NCBI GenBank assembly: GCA_016745075.1
Contig: JADGDD010000009.1
Coordinates: 1 to 64,000 of the forward strand
Reading direction: 5' to 3'
Length of the DNA: 64,000 bases
Source: Planctomycetota bacterium
GTDB taxonomy: Bacteria > Planctomycetota > UBA11346
Below the pieces are notes generated by a model. The model was not told the DNA's origin. It worked only from the letters and a program-made list of their open reading frames with translations, and ran no database searches. Position numbers and translations under genes: made by a program. Shown piece after piece: positions 8,728-17,517 of this stretch (within the stretch, counting starts at the first letter, position 1; every line of letters begins with the position of its first letter).

Positions 8728-9918
8728 ATGAAACATCTGACAGAATCCTATGGCAGCCCGCTCTATCATTACGACCTTGATCGCGTTCAAGCGCAGGCAC
8801 AGGCCTTACGTTCGGCAATTTCTTACCCAGCATGTACCCTGCTCTATGCCATCAAAGCAAACCCCTGTCCTGCCATTGTGAAAACATTAGCAGCAGAAGG
8901 CTACGGCATAGACACGCTTTCCCCTGGTGAAGTAGCTATGGCTTTAAAATGCGGGGTTCCACCAGAACAAATTCTCTATACCGAAAACAACATGACCGAT
9001 GTAGAAATGGCTGATGCCCATGCTGCTGGCGTGCTAATCAACTGCGGTAGCCTTGATCGCTTAGAACGTCTTGGCAAACACGGAGCCAGCAAAGCTTCTT
9101 TACGCTTTAACCCAGACATTGGCGCAGGTGCTCATGAAAAAATATGCACTGGCGGTCCTTTAAGTAAATTCGGCGTACATTACTCTCAGGTTGAAGAAGT
9201 TCTACGCATTGAACAAGACACCGGTATTCAAGTGGTTGGTGCGCACATGCACATTGGCTCCGGTATTTTAGATGCTGATATTTACGGTGATGCCATGCGT
9301 GTTATCCTAGATGTCGCCAAACAATTGCCGCATCTTGAGTTTATTGATTTTGGCGGCGGCATTGGCATCCCTTATAAAGATGATGAGTCTGAAGTAGACA
9401 TTCGTCACCTTGGAAAACTTGCCGATGAGTTAATGTATCATTTTTCTGAAGCTTGCGGTAGACAGATAGAACTTCGTTTAGAACCAGGTCGTTTTTTAGT
9501 GGCCCAAGCTGGCACCTTACTGACCACCGTTACCAGTATCAAAACAAACCCAGATGGCCGCATTTATGTTGGCTGCGACACTGGTTTTAACCACCTATTA
9601 CGCCCCTGCATGTATGACGCATATCATCGTATAGAAAACATTAGCAATCCTGATGCCCCCCCAACTGCTGTTGATATTGTTGGCAACATTTGTGAAAGCG
9701 GTGACGTTTTTGCTCGCCAACGAACCATACCTATGCCAAAACTTGGCGACGTGCTCGCTATCTGTGATGCAGGGGCTTACGGTATGAGCATGGCCTCCAC
9801 CTATAATTTACGACAATTACCAGCAGAAGTCGTCAGCCACAATGGCACATATCGCCTTGCACGCGAGCGGCACAGCATAGAGTCCTTACTGAACACATGG
9901 ATTTGGCCTACGGAATAA
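8728..9918 (+). CDS. lysA: Diaminopimelate decarboxylase
   Basis: A 396-aa fold-type III PLP enzyme. Evidence: YAIKANP with the Schiff-base lysine K43, HMHIGSG, FGGGIGIPY (phosphate binding), LEPGRF, and the C-terminal pair CESGDVFARQR and CDAGAYGMSMASTYN typical of LysA. It converts meso-diaminopimelate to L-lysine, the last step of lysine synthesis. Full length. Divergent from the XPB gene, with an intergenic region of under 90 bases; no strong ribosome site is visible before the ATG. Confidence 0.93.
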   Translation: MKHLTESYGSPLYHYDLDRVQAQAQALRSAISYPACTLLYAIKANPCPAIVKTLAAEGYGIDTLSPGEVAMALKCGVPPEQILYTENNMTDVEMADAHAAGVLINCGSLDRLERLGKHGASKASLRFNPDIGAGAHEKICTGGPLSKFGVHYSQVEEVLRIEQDTGIQVVGAHMHIGSGILDADIYGDAMRVILDVAKQLPHLEFIDFGGGIGIPYKDDESEVDIRHLGKLADELMYHFSEACGRQIELRLEPGRFLVAQAGTLLTTVTSIKTNPDGRIYVGCDTGFNHLLRPCMYDAYHRIENISNPDAPPTAVDIVGNICESGDVFARQRTIPMPKLGDVLAICDAGAYGMSMASTYNLRQLPAEVVSHNGTYRLARERHSIESLLNTWIWPTE

Positions 9919-9962
9919 GATCTATTTGATGCCGAGGGCCCTCTAAAAAACGGAGAACAGAA

Positions 9963-11243
9963 ATGAGCACAACTGCTGAAGCCCCTTTACCCTCGACACC
10001 AACAGCTCTAGCCCCTCTCTGGGACAGCCTTGGGATTACCACTGATTGGGCACAAACAGCGGTCGCCTTCTGCGCGCTCTTAACCGTTGCATTGATAGCG
10101 TTATTTATCTGCCGCCGCGTTCTCTTGGTTTTGGTACGACGAGCGGTAAAAAAATCAAAAACAAAATGGGATGATGCCTTACTCACTCATAAGTTTTTTA
10201 CTAAACTGTGCCTGCTAGCCCCTGCCGTCGTCTTTCAATTTGGGATCGCTTTTGTTCCCCACATAAGTCTTGCTGCCAAAGAACATGTGGTAGACATTGC
10301 CCTTGGACTCATGGCTCTGACCGCCCTGCTTGCTATCAATGCTTTTCTTTCTGCTGTAAACACTATTTATTCATCCTATGAAAGTAGCAAACGCCGCCCC
10401 ATAAAAGGGTACCTCCAAATTCTTAAAATATTTGTGAGCGTACTGGGCATCGTTTTTATTATCGCAACCTTAGCTCAACAAGATCCGTGGGGCTTCCTCA
10501 CCGCCATTGGTGGCATGGGTGTGGTTTTAATGTTGGTTTTCAAAGACACCATTCTCTCCTTGGTTGCTAGTATTCAATTAACCAGCAACAATATGGTACA
10601 AGTTGGCGACTGGATAGAAATGCCACAATTCCATGCTGACGGAGATGTTATCGACATTGCTCTTCATACTGTAAAAGTTCAAAATTGGGATAAAACCATA
10701 ACCACCATCCCGACCCATAAACTCATTGAAACCAGTTTTAAAAACTGGCGAAGCATGCCAGAATCTGGTGGCCGCCGTATTAAACGTTCACTCGTGATAG
10801 ATATGAACACGATTCGCTTTTTAACAGAAGAAGAGATACAACGTTTCCAAAAATTTGAATTACTAGCTCAGTACATCAATGGTAAATCTGATGAAATACA
10901 CACAGACAACAAACAACGCACTGGTGACTTGGACCTTGCTGCAAACAAACGCCAACTCACTAATATTGGTACTCTACGCGCCTATATAGAGTCCTACCTG
11001 CATGACCGAGCCGATATTCACGATGAAGGGCTCACCTTCCTCATACGCCAACTGCAATCTGAAAGCACTGGTGTCCCCATAGAGATCTATGTCTTCTGCA
11101 CGAATACTGACTGGGTTGCCTACGAAGGTATCCAATCTGACATATTCGATCATCTCCTAGCCATGGTTCCTGAGTTTGGCCTGCGTATTTTCCAAGAACC
11201 AAGTGGTTCCGACTTTAGCAGCTTCACCAACGGCACAGCGTAA
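9963..11243 (+). CDS. MscS-family mechanosensitive channel, YbdG (MscM) type
   Basis: A 426-aa membrane protein. Hydrophobic segments lie near residues 35-55, 80-102, 108-130, 145-165 and 168-195. The last one (AIGGMGVVLMLVFKDTILSL) is the pore helix region. The C-terminal soluble part has the YbdG hallmark blocks DGDVIDIALHTVKVQNWDKT, TTIPTHKLIETSFKNWR and SGGRRIKRSL. It would protect the inner membrane during osmotic downshift. A good ribosome site (CGGAGAACAGAA) precedes ATG 9963. Three bases separate it from the next gene. Confidence 0.9.
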   Translation: MSTTAEAPLPSTPTALAPLWDSLGITTDWAQTAVAFCALLTVALIALFICRRVLLVLVRRAVKKSKTKWDDALLTHKFFTKLCLLAPAVVFQFGIAFVPHISLAAKEHVVDIALGLMALTALLAINAFLSAVNTIYSSYESSKRRPIKGYLQILKIFVSVLGIVFIIATLAQQDPWGFLTAIGGMGVVLMLVFKDTILSLVASIQLTSNNMVQVGDWIEMPQFHADGDVIDIALHTVKVQNWDKTITTIPTHKLIETSFKNWRSMPESGGRRIKRSLVIDMNTIRFLTEEEIQRFQKFELLAQYINGKSDEIHTDNKQRTGDLDLAANKRQLTNIGTLRAYIESYLHDRADIHDEGLTFLIRQLQSESTGVPIEIYVFCTNTDWVAYEGIQSDIFDHLLAMVPEFGLRIFQEPSGSDFSSFTNGTA

Positions 11244-11246
11244 ACC

Positions 11247-11585
11247 ATGCATAACATCAACGATCCACGACCGCAGCCAGCAACAAAAACAATACCTGCG
11301 GATGTTCGCAGCCACATCCAAAAGCTCGAAAGACGGCTTGATAGTCTTGTGCTCGTTAATGCCGCCATGTGGGAACTCATTCGTGATAATACCAATCTCA
11401 ACGATGAAAATATTATTGAACGCATGAACGACATAGACCTCCGAGACGGAAAGCTTGACGGCAGACTTCCCAAAACAATACGACCATGCCCATCTTGTGG
11501 CAAACCAATGCGTCCTGGCATTCAACAATGCCAATTCTGTTCATCCTACGCTCCACTTGACTCACCTTTTGATGGATGTCTCTAA
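11247..11585 (+). CDS. Small zinc-ribbon protein of unknown function
   Basis: A 112-aa protein. The first 70 residues are polar and helical (PADVRSHIQKLERRLDSLVL). The C-terminus carries a likely zinc ribbon, CPSCG-x-PMRPGIQQ-CQFC (two CxxC knuckles). No enzymatic motif is seen. It follows the channel gene with a 3-base gap and is abutted directly by the next ATG, so the three genes are probably cotranscribed. Function not recognised; an adaptor or regulatory role is only a guess. Confidence 0.65.
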   Translation: MHNINDPRPQPATKTIPADVRSHIQKLERRLDSLVLVNAAMWELIRDNTNLNDENIIERMNDIDLRDGKLDGRLPKTIRPCPSCGKPMRPGIQQCQFCSSYAPLDSPFDGCL

Positions 11586-13133
11586 ATGAAATATGTGTTC
11601 TCTGCTATTATCTTGTTTCTTTTTACTGCATCTGCACAGAGTTTTGAATTACCGAGTATTTTAGATAAGAAACTCCAGTCCTACGATAGAGCAACTGAAA
11701 AGATTACTGCCAAAGCGCAAAAAGAAGCGCTGAAAGAATTAAAGCCTCTTATTGCTGCCCTCCTTAAGGAATCCAAATCTGCACGCCACAAAGATAACCA
11801 GAAACTCGTAACATATCTTACTTTACGAGCACATTATCTTATAGACAAATCAGAGTATATTGCAGGTATTCCTGTGCCTCCCAAACGTGATGATGGCAAA
11901 AACCCATTTTCTCCATTTGACGAAAAAGAGAAGATACAAGCCAAACCTTCTTCCCAAGGCATTCTCTTACCCAAAGACATTATCCGTAAACAACATAAAT
12001 ATAATGAAGCACTTGCCAAAATTGCAGCAAAAGCAAATAAACAATATAATAAAGAGCTAGAAAACCTTACCAGCTCTTTCAAACGTGCTATTACAACTGC
12101 ACACAGGAAAGATGACAATGAATTGGTTGAAAATTTAAAGAAGACGTTACAAGAAATCACAACAGAAGCCGCTCCTCTAAAAGTCACACACACGCAGATC
12201 ACACCTATTTCTACTCAGAAAGAACCTATAGAAGACTTCCCTTTACACGGTATGACAATTACTGAAACGGATGACAGCAAACTAGACTCTATACCATTCC
12301 CAAACCCACTGACAAGAGAAGCTGCACAGCAATATATCTACGAATTATTACGTGCACAGCCACAAGGGAAAGACGGACATTATTATCCTAAAAAAATAAC
12401 AACAGCCCTTGTAAAAGTAGGCAAACAACACATGCAACTTTTACTTGAAACATATATACGAGGAAGAGAATCAAAAATTCCTCACATACTTATCCATATC
12501 TTACGACAATCTATTGCCGAAGCAGTAACCAATGAAAACAAAGACCTCATCACTGAGTACTTTAGGTCGTACATTTTTGAATTTTCGGATATTATATACA
12601 ACGCTGGCCTCGCAGCTGACTGCGCTGATACCATTCGTCAACATATAAAAAGCAAATCGAGCCCACGAGGCAGTGTTCAAACAAAACTCTTCATAATGAT
12701 AGCCACTCCTGAAGATTATGACCTTCTCCTAAATATGCCCGATTTACATCCCTTTACATTAAGCAAATACCTTAGGGAACTTCCTGATTTCCCCCTTCAA
12801 CAAGCTTTCGATAAAGAGTGGAATCGCAGGAAATCATACAGAGACCCGACCTTTGCTACCAACCTTTCTTCTCCAATGAGGGCTGGCTATGAGCCTGCTA
12901 TTAAAGAACTGTTTACTAACAGTAGAGGTGATAGTGATAAGAGTAGAAAGTCACGACTTAGACTTATGGAACAGTATACAGGCTTAAAGGGGAAGACACT
13001 TGAAGAATATATTCAATGGTACAACACTCATACATCACCACGCATATACGACTGGAAACACGGAAAATATATAGACAAAAAAAGCGCAGATAAAAACAAC
13101 GAAAAAGACCTCACCACCGACGACTTATTCTAA
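11586..13133 (+). CDS. Exported protein with duplicated helical repeat
   Basis: A 515-aa protein with a signal peptide (MKYVFSAIILFLFTASAQS). Two similar lysine/alanine-rich helical units follow, around residues 30-85 (DRATEKITAKAQKEALKEL) and 130-195 (NEALAKIAAKANKQYNKEL), the type seen in many secreted proteins of planctomycete-like bacteria. The remaining 300 residues are helical and not recognised. The protein ends in a charged stretch and TTDDLF, loosely like the acidic tails of the SGNH-like proteins at 54-62 kb. Its ATG directly abuts the previous stop; it overlaps the convergent HAD gene by 4 bases. Confidence 0.6.
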   Translation: MKYVFSAIILFLFTASAQSFELPSILDKKLQSYDRATEKITAKAQKEALKELKPLIAALLKESKSARHKDNQKLVTYLTLRAHYLIDKSEYIAGIPVPPKRDDGKNPFSPFDEKEKIQAKPSSQGILLPKDIIRKQHKYNEALAKIAAKANKQYNKELENLTSSFKRAITTAHRKDDNELVENLKKTLQEITTEAAPLKVTHTQITPISTQKEPIEDFPLHGMTITETDDSKLDSIPFPNPLTREAAQQYIYELLRAQPQGKDGHYYPKKITTALVKVGKQHMQLLLETYIRGRESKIPHILIHILRQSIAEAVTNENKDLITEYFRSYIFEFSDIIYNAGLAADCADTIRQHIKSKSSPRGSVQTKLFIMIATPEDYDLLLNMPDLHPFTLSKYLRELPDFPLQQAFDKEWNRRKSYRDPTFATNLSSPMRAGYEPAIKELFTNSRGDSDKSRKSRLRLMEQYTGLKGKTLEEYIQWYNTHTSPRIYDWKHGKYIDKKSADKNNEKDLTTDDLF

Positions 13134-13861
13134 ATGAGGTTTAATACTTCTGAAACATGAACAATGCGATAAGTTGGGCGGCAATTATCCATATCTTTAC
13201 TATCGTAAATACCTTCTATTTCTTTTAGGCACGTTTGAAAACCAAATTCACGAGCACCAACAACATCGCGAATGGGGTGATCTCCTATGTGAAGGATTTC
13301 TTCTGGACGGCACTTCGCTTGCTTGAGGGCATCTTGGTAGTGCGCTTCGTGCGGCTTGATCCAACCGACATCACTTGAAAAACTGTAGAAATCTACGTAT
13401 TGATCCCAGCCTTGGCGCTCGTACCACTCTGTACAAGCCCAACCAGGCCATGGAACGTGAGACAGAATGCCAATACGGATACCGCGTTCTTTGAGAGCTT
13501 GAAAGGTTGGCTCTACAACAGCATAAGGCTGTAAGGCATTGGTGTAAGCCGCAAAAAACCGAGATAACAAACGCATCCGATTTTCATGTAATACTGCAAG
13601 CTCGTCAAATAAAGTGAGTAAGGGCTTTAGCGCATCAACCTCTTTGTTATCTGGGAATTTCTGCATGTCACCTGATGATGACCAAAGCGTTTCGATTTCT
13701 GTAAATAAGACTTCACCACGTTCAGCATTCATCGGCTTATGAGCAGCAGCTAAACCTTCATGTAATACAGCAAGCGCCCGTCGTAAACAAACGAGGTAAG
13801 CATTTTTATGGTTCTGGGCGAGGGTGTCTCCCCAGTCAAAAGTTACGCATTTGATAGTCAT
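13130..13861 (-). CDS. HAD-superfamily hydrolase (subfamily IA)
   Basis: A 243-aa cytoplasmic protein. HAD motif I is FDWGDTL (nucleophile D, acid D), motif II is ILSH, motif III uses K in GWIKPHEA, and motif IV is HIGDHPIRDVVGA. An extended helical cap lies between motifs I and II (about 20-110). This is a small-molecule phosphatase or related enzyme; the substrate cannot be read from sequence. Note that the residue after the first Asp-x-x is Gly-Asp (DWGD), consistent with phosphatase chemistry. Tail to tail with the previous gene, sharing 4 bases. Confidence 0.85.
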   Translation of the reverse strand: MTIKCVTFDWGDTLAQNHKNAYLVCLRRALAVLHEGLAAAHKPMNAERGEVLFTEIETLWSSSGDMQKFPDNKEVDALKPLLTLFDELAVLHENRMRLLSRFFAAYTNALQPYAVVEPTFQALKERGIRIGILSHVPWPGWACTEWYERQGWDQYVDFYSFSSDVGWIKPHEAHYQDALKQAKCRPEEILHIGDHPIRDVVGAREFGFQTCLKEIEGIYDSKDMDNCRPTYRIVHVSEVLNLI

Positions 13862-13962
13862 ACTTGTAGTATTTCAGATAATGAGCTGAGGTAAAGCATA
13901 GAAGCATGAACAATCAGCCCATCATTCCAAACTACATTTTTCGCAACTGATCTATTACCATC

Positions 13963-15465
13963 TTAACAAACTGAATCAAATTCCCAATTCATGATGGTTG
14001 CTAACTTTTTGAAGAGCGCTTTATTATGACCAATCGTCATAGCGAAGTGATGGGTTGGCCCCATAGCAAACCATTCATCCATGAAGGTAGATGGGCCTTG
14101 GTTAAACTTCACGTGGGTCATAGTGTTACCGATGCGTAAAATGTCTCCAGCAACGGCTTCGCCTTCGTTGGCAATCATTTTTAAGCGGCCATCTGCTGAT
14201 TGAGTGATACCCACACAGGTAACGGGGCCTTTTTTAACGGAAGCTTCCACGGAAATACCGCTGCCCCATTTCCCATGATATAACCCCATACCGCGAAGAA
14301 CAGGCTTCGCGTCTGAAATACCAATATGGAAAGGCCCATCATGACCAAGAATCATGGTCTGTAGCTCAAAGTCTGCGGCGACAATTTCACAGAAACTACC
14401 ACCGACACCACAGATGTCTCCTATCTTCATTGCGATACAAGTTTTCATATCACCTTCGCCAGAACACGGCATACCACGACCGGTTAATAAACTGTGACCA
14501 AGAATGAAACTCTCTTGGATACGTTGATAATCATGGCCTTCTATACCACGATAATAATAGGTTAAACCATCTATATTAAATTTTCTCGCAAGTTTTTCGA
14601 GAGCAACCGCAGTACGGCAGGATGCATTCATCTGTTCTTCGGTTGGTTTTTTCGCCAGCGGATCTGCTGAGTCATCTTTACTAATCTCAAAAAAGTCTGT
14701 TGTCTCTTTAAGTTTTGCTGCAATTTCTGCTTCGGTAATATCTCGTTCTATTTCAAACAGATCGCACATTTCCAACAACTCAACATGTAAGCCCGTTTGC
14801 GCCTGAATCATGGTGAAATCAGAATATAAATCGAGCATGCCCGGATAGGTGTGACCAAGCATACCCATACGACCAAACTCTAAAGTTCGTTTCACCGTTG
14901 CTGCTTTCACCCATTCTTCTATTTCTGTCCATGCTCGAATTGCATCTGGATGCTCTGCGGTAACTTCGTCTGCTAGAGAAATATCTGGGGTTTGCTCAAG
15001 GCCCAGCAAACCACTGACCACATGGAAATCTATTCCAGCACGAACAAAAGCATTCGATAGTTCTGGAACTGGGCATGCACCACAATGAGCCAACCATTCA
15101 CCAGTGGTTGTTTCCGGGTAATTCATTTTTGCTGCTGGTTGTAAATTCAAGACAACAACAGGGCGTGAACAAATTTGGGTTACTGGCAACACATCTGCGG
15201 ACAAAGCATACGTTGCACTGTGACAAAACAATAAGTCCACGTTCTGTTGATTAAACCATTCACCAGCCTCATGTGCCGTTGCTTCGTTATCTACCATACC
15301 AAAATTAACTACCTCTGCCCAATCACCAATTTTATCAGCAATAAACTGACCATACTCAATAAGGCGTTCGCGCATGCCTGCAAATTGGTTCCAATAATGT
15401 GGATGACCAATGCTATACAAACCGATACGGGCTTTCTTATTCGCTTTGATTGGGCTTAAATCCAT
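13963..15465 (-). CDS. L-arabinose isomerase-family sugar isomerase
   Basis: A 500-aa AraA/FucI-like isomerase. N-terminal Rossmann domain begins ARIGLYSIGHPHYWNQF. The metal site is intact: E in CSGEGDMKT, E in SFCEIVAADFE, H in LGHDGPFHI, and H in GPTHHFAMTIGH, matching the E-E-H-H set of AraA. It would interconvert an aldose and its ketose in the cytoplasm using Mn or a similar metal. The gene is divergent from an AraC regulator and no kinase or transporter is next to it. Divergence from classical AraA leaves the sugar uncertain (L-arabinose, L-fucose or another). Confidence 0.82.
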   Translation of the reverse strand: MDLSPIKANKKARIGLYSIGHPHYWNQFAGMRERLIEYGQFIADKIGDWAEVVNFGMVDNEATAHEAGEWFNQQNVDLLFCHSATYALSADVLPVTQICSRPVVVLNLQPAAKMNYPETTTGEWLAHCGACPVPELSNAFVRAGIDFHVVSGLLGLEQTPDISLADEVTAEHPDAIRAWTEIEEWVKAATVKRTLEFGRMGMLGHTYPGMLDLYSDFTMIQAQTGLHVELLEMCDLFEIERDITEAEIAAKLKETTDFFEISKDDSADPLAKKPTEEQMNASCRTAVALEKLARKFNIDGLTYYYRGIEGHDYQRIQESFILGHSLLTGRGMPCSGEGDMKTCIAMKIGDICGVGGSFCEIVAADFELQTMILGHDGPFHIGISDAKPVLRGMGLYHGKWGSGISVEASVKKGPVTCVGITQSADGRLKMIANEGEAVAGDILRIGNTMTHVKFNQGPSTFMDEWFAMGPTHHFAMTIGHNKALFKKLATIMNWEFDSVC

Positions 15466-15529
15466 GATGTGCTCCTGTTGTGGTTATGTTTTCATTCTAT
15501 CAAGAAATAGCTTGAGAAACACTGTCGCT

Positions 15530-15564
15530 TATGTCAGTATAGTGCACTTTTTGACACATATAAT
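15530..15564 (+). promoter_or_regulatory. Divergent control region: inverted repeat and TATAAT
   Basis: Between the isomerase and araC-type genes, TATGTCA (15530-15536) and TGACACATA (15552-15560) form an imperfect inverted repeat around GTGCAC. A perfect TATAAT (15559-15564) overlaps the right arm, 12 bases before the regulator ATG. This would suit an autoregulated promoter with a very short leader. No good -35 box was found at normal spacing, so the promoter call is tentative. Confidence 0.4.
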
Positions 15565-15576
15565 AGACGGGGCGGC

Positions 15577-16449
15577 ATGGAGACATTTCACCGGTATCTG
15601 CCAACGGGACTCACTCAGCTACCGCTTGGCCTTGAAGTAAGCGCTTGCGGCTCAAGCCGCATTGAGTCGGGAAAACACTATCCTGTTGGCACACATCCAC
15701 AGGAATACACTTTTCAATATAATAATGGACGCACACTAAATTGCTTCCAATTGATCTATATTACCGCTGGTCGAGGCCAGTTCTCTTCTGCACAACTTGG
15801 CACCCATCAGATTGAAACCGGGACACTTATTGCCCTGCTTCCAGGCGAATGGCATAGCTACCAGCCAGACCCTGATTGCGGCTGGGATGAACATTGGATT
15901 GAGTTTTCTGGCACACAGGCTGCAACACTCGTTGCCCATGCTGGCATCACTACTGAAACGGCACTTATTTCCATTGGCTTGCACGAGCAACTGATTCGTA
16001 TTTATCAGCTCTGCTGCCAAGCCGCCCAACAATTGTATGCTGGCCACCCTTCCGTTATGGCCGCACTTACCATAGAATTACTTGCACAGATTCATGCCTT
16101 GCGCCAAGACAACACAGCGGAAAGCACACCCATTGCAGAGGCAATTCGCTCAGCCTGCTGTTACATGAATGATCACATAACTGATGCGATAGATATGGAA
16201 CAGCTCGCCCAACGCTTTGGCGTTGGTTATACGTGGTTCAGACGACAATTCAAAACCAGCACCGGACTTTCTCCTGCGCAATACCATATCCATTGTCGGC
16301 TCGCTCGAGCTCGAGAATTATTAAGCACGACTGAATATACTGTTGAACACATTGCTCAGATGCTGGGCTTTGCTTCTTCTCACTATTTTTCTCGTTTATT
16401 CAAAGAGAAACAGGGGATCACTCCTGGTGCGTATAGGCAACACCGCTAG
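15577..16449 (+). CDS. AraC-family regulator with cupin sensor domain
   Basis: A 290-aa regulator. An N-terminal cupin-like sugar-sensing domain (about 30-150, including IYITAGRGQFSS and LLPGEWHSYQPD) precedes a double HTH AraC domain (about 190-290: MEQLAQRFGVGYTWFRRQFK, then VEHIAQMLGFASSHYFSRLF and GITPGAYR). It probably senses the sugar used by the divergent isomerase and controls that gene and itself. Convergent with the methyltransferase gene, 9 bases apart. Confidence 0.88.
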   Translation: METFHRYLPTGLTQLPLGLEVSACGSSRIESGKHYPVGTHPQEYTFQYNNGRTLNCFQLIYITAGRGQFSSAQLGTHQIETGTLIALLPGEWHSYQPDPDCGWDEHWIEFSGTQAATLVAHAGITTETALISIGLHEQLIRIYQLCCQAAQQLYAGHPSVMAALTIELLAQIHALRQDNTAESTPIAEAIRSACCYMNDHITDAIDMEQLAQRFGVGYTWFRRQFKTSTGLSPAQYHIHCRLARARELLSTTEYTVEHIAQMLGFASSHYFSRLFKEKQGITPGAYRQHR

Positions 16450-16458
16450 CGTACCTCG

Positions 16459-17379
16459 CTACATCCTGTTCGTACCTAATGCGTACATACCAGCTGGTAA
16501 GAGACGATCATCGTTAGCGTGACGCACTGCAATATCTCCAGAAAGAACATCAGCAAATGGCTTCTTCCCCGCTGCATCAGCAACAATGATTCGTAGAGCT
16601 TCTGCCTGCACACCGTGGGTATGGCTTGTTAATAAAAAGAAGCCATCTGAGTTAATGCAGGTACAACACGACTCTGTGAGCGTCGCAATATTATCGGCAA
16701 AGGTCCACACATCTTTTTTTGCAACACCATGTCCCCAACTTGGCGGGTCTGCTAAAATTCCATCATAACTAAAACCGCGCTTTTGTGAAAACTCTAAAAA
16801 AGCACGCGCATCTTCATGTATCCAACGAACACGTCCAGCTAAGCCTGGATTTATTTTCTCGTTCGCCTTACCCCAATCAAGGACACCTTTCGCACTATCC
16901 ACGTGAAAGACTTCCGCACCCGCTGCAGCCATTACTAAAGAAGCACAACCAGTATAGCCAAATAAATTAACGGTCTTAACCGTTTTTCCTGCCTCAACTG
17001 CCGCTCGAACCATTTTATATAAATGCTCCCAAACGGCGAGCTGTTCAAAAAAAACACCACAATGACCGAAACTGGTGAAACGTAATTGGAATTGTAGCGG
17101 AGTATCCATGCCATCTGCCTGCCATGAAAATCGCAGCTTTTTCGGTTCACCTTGAACATGTTCCCAGTAACCACCACCATCTTTGGTGCGATGACAAACC
17201 GAGCTGACCTTATTCCATTGTTTCTCCGATTGACGTGTGCGCCAAATCGCAGGAGGTGCAGGACGACGGGCCGTAATACCAGCAATACGTTCTAATTTTT
17301 CTCCCGTACCACTATCAAGCAGGCTGTAATCATTGGTGCACGAGCTTATCCACGGAGTGGTCTGTAATGAGGCAGTCAT
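16459..17379 (-). CDS. Class I SAM-dependent (rRNA-type) methyltransferase
   Basis: About 306 aa. Resembles the C-terminal catalytic part of RlmI/YccW-like 23S rRNA cytosine methyltransferases: FGHCGVFFEQ, SAM-binding VNLFGYTGCASLVMAAAGA, acidic residue in FHVDSAKG, and motif IV ILADPPSWGHG. The PUA domain of RlmI is not present. It likely methylates RNA, but the exact target is unknown. ATG 17379 is preferred; the frame also allows a TTG start at 17412. Neither has a good ribosome site. Confidence 0.78.
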   Translation of the reverse strand: MTASLQTTPWISSCTNDYSLLDSGTGEKLERIAGITARRPAPPAIWRTRQSEKQWNKVSSVCHRTKDGGGYWEHVQGEPKKLRFSWQADGMDTPLQFQLRFTSFGHCGVFFEQLAVWEHLYKMVRAAVEAGKTVKTVNLFGYTGCASLVMAAAGAEVFHVDSAKGVLDWGKANEKINPGLAGRVRWIHEDARAFLEFSQKRGFSYDGILADPPSWGHGVAKKDVWTFADNIATLTESCCTCINSDGFFLLTSHTHGVQAEALRIIVADAAGKKPFADVLSGDIAVRHANDDRLLPAGMYALGTNRM

Positions 17380-17517
17380 GCTGTCAGTATTGGCTGTGAT
17401 ACGCGATGGCAATCACTGAAAAACGAAGAAGAATGCCATAAGAGCAAATCTCATCAATTGATTCAGAGCCGGAAAGGACGTTGCCAGTATCATTTTTTTG
17501 CCCATACTGCCTGAGTT

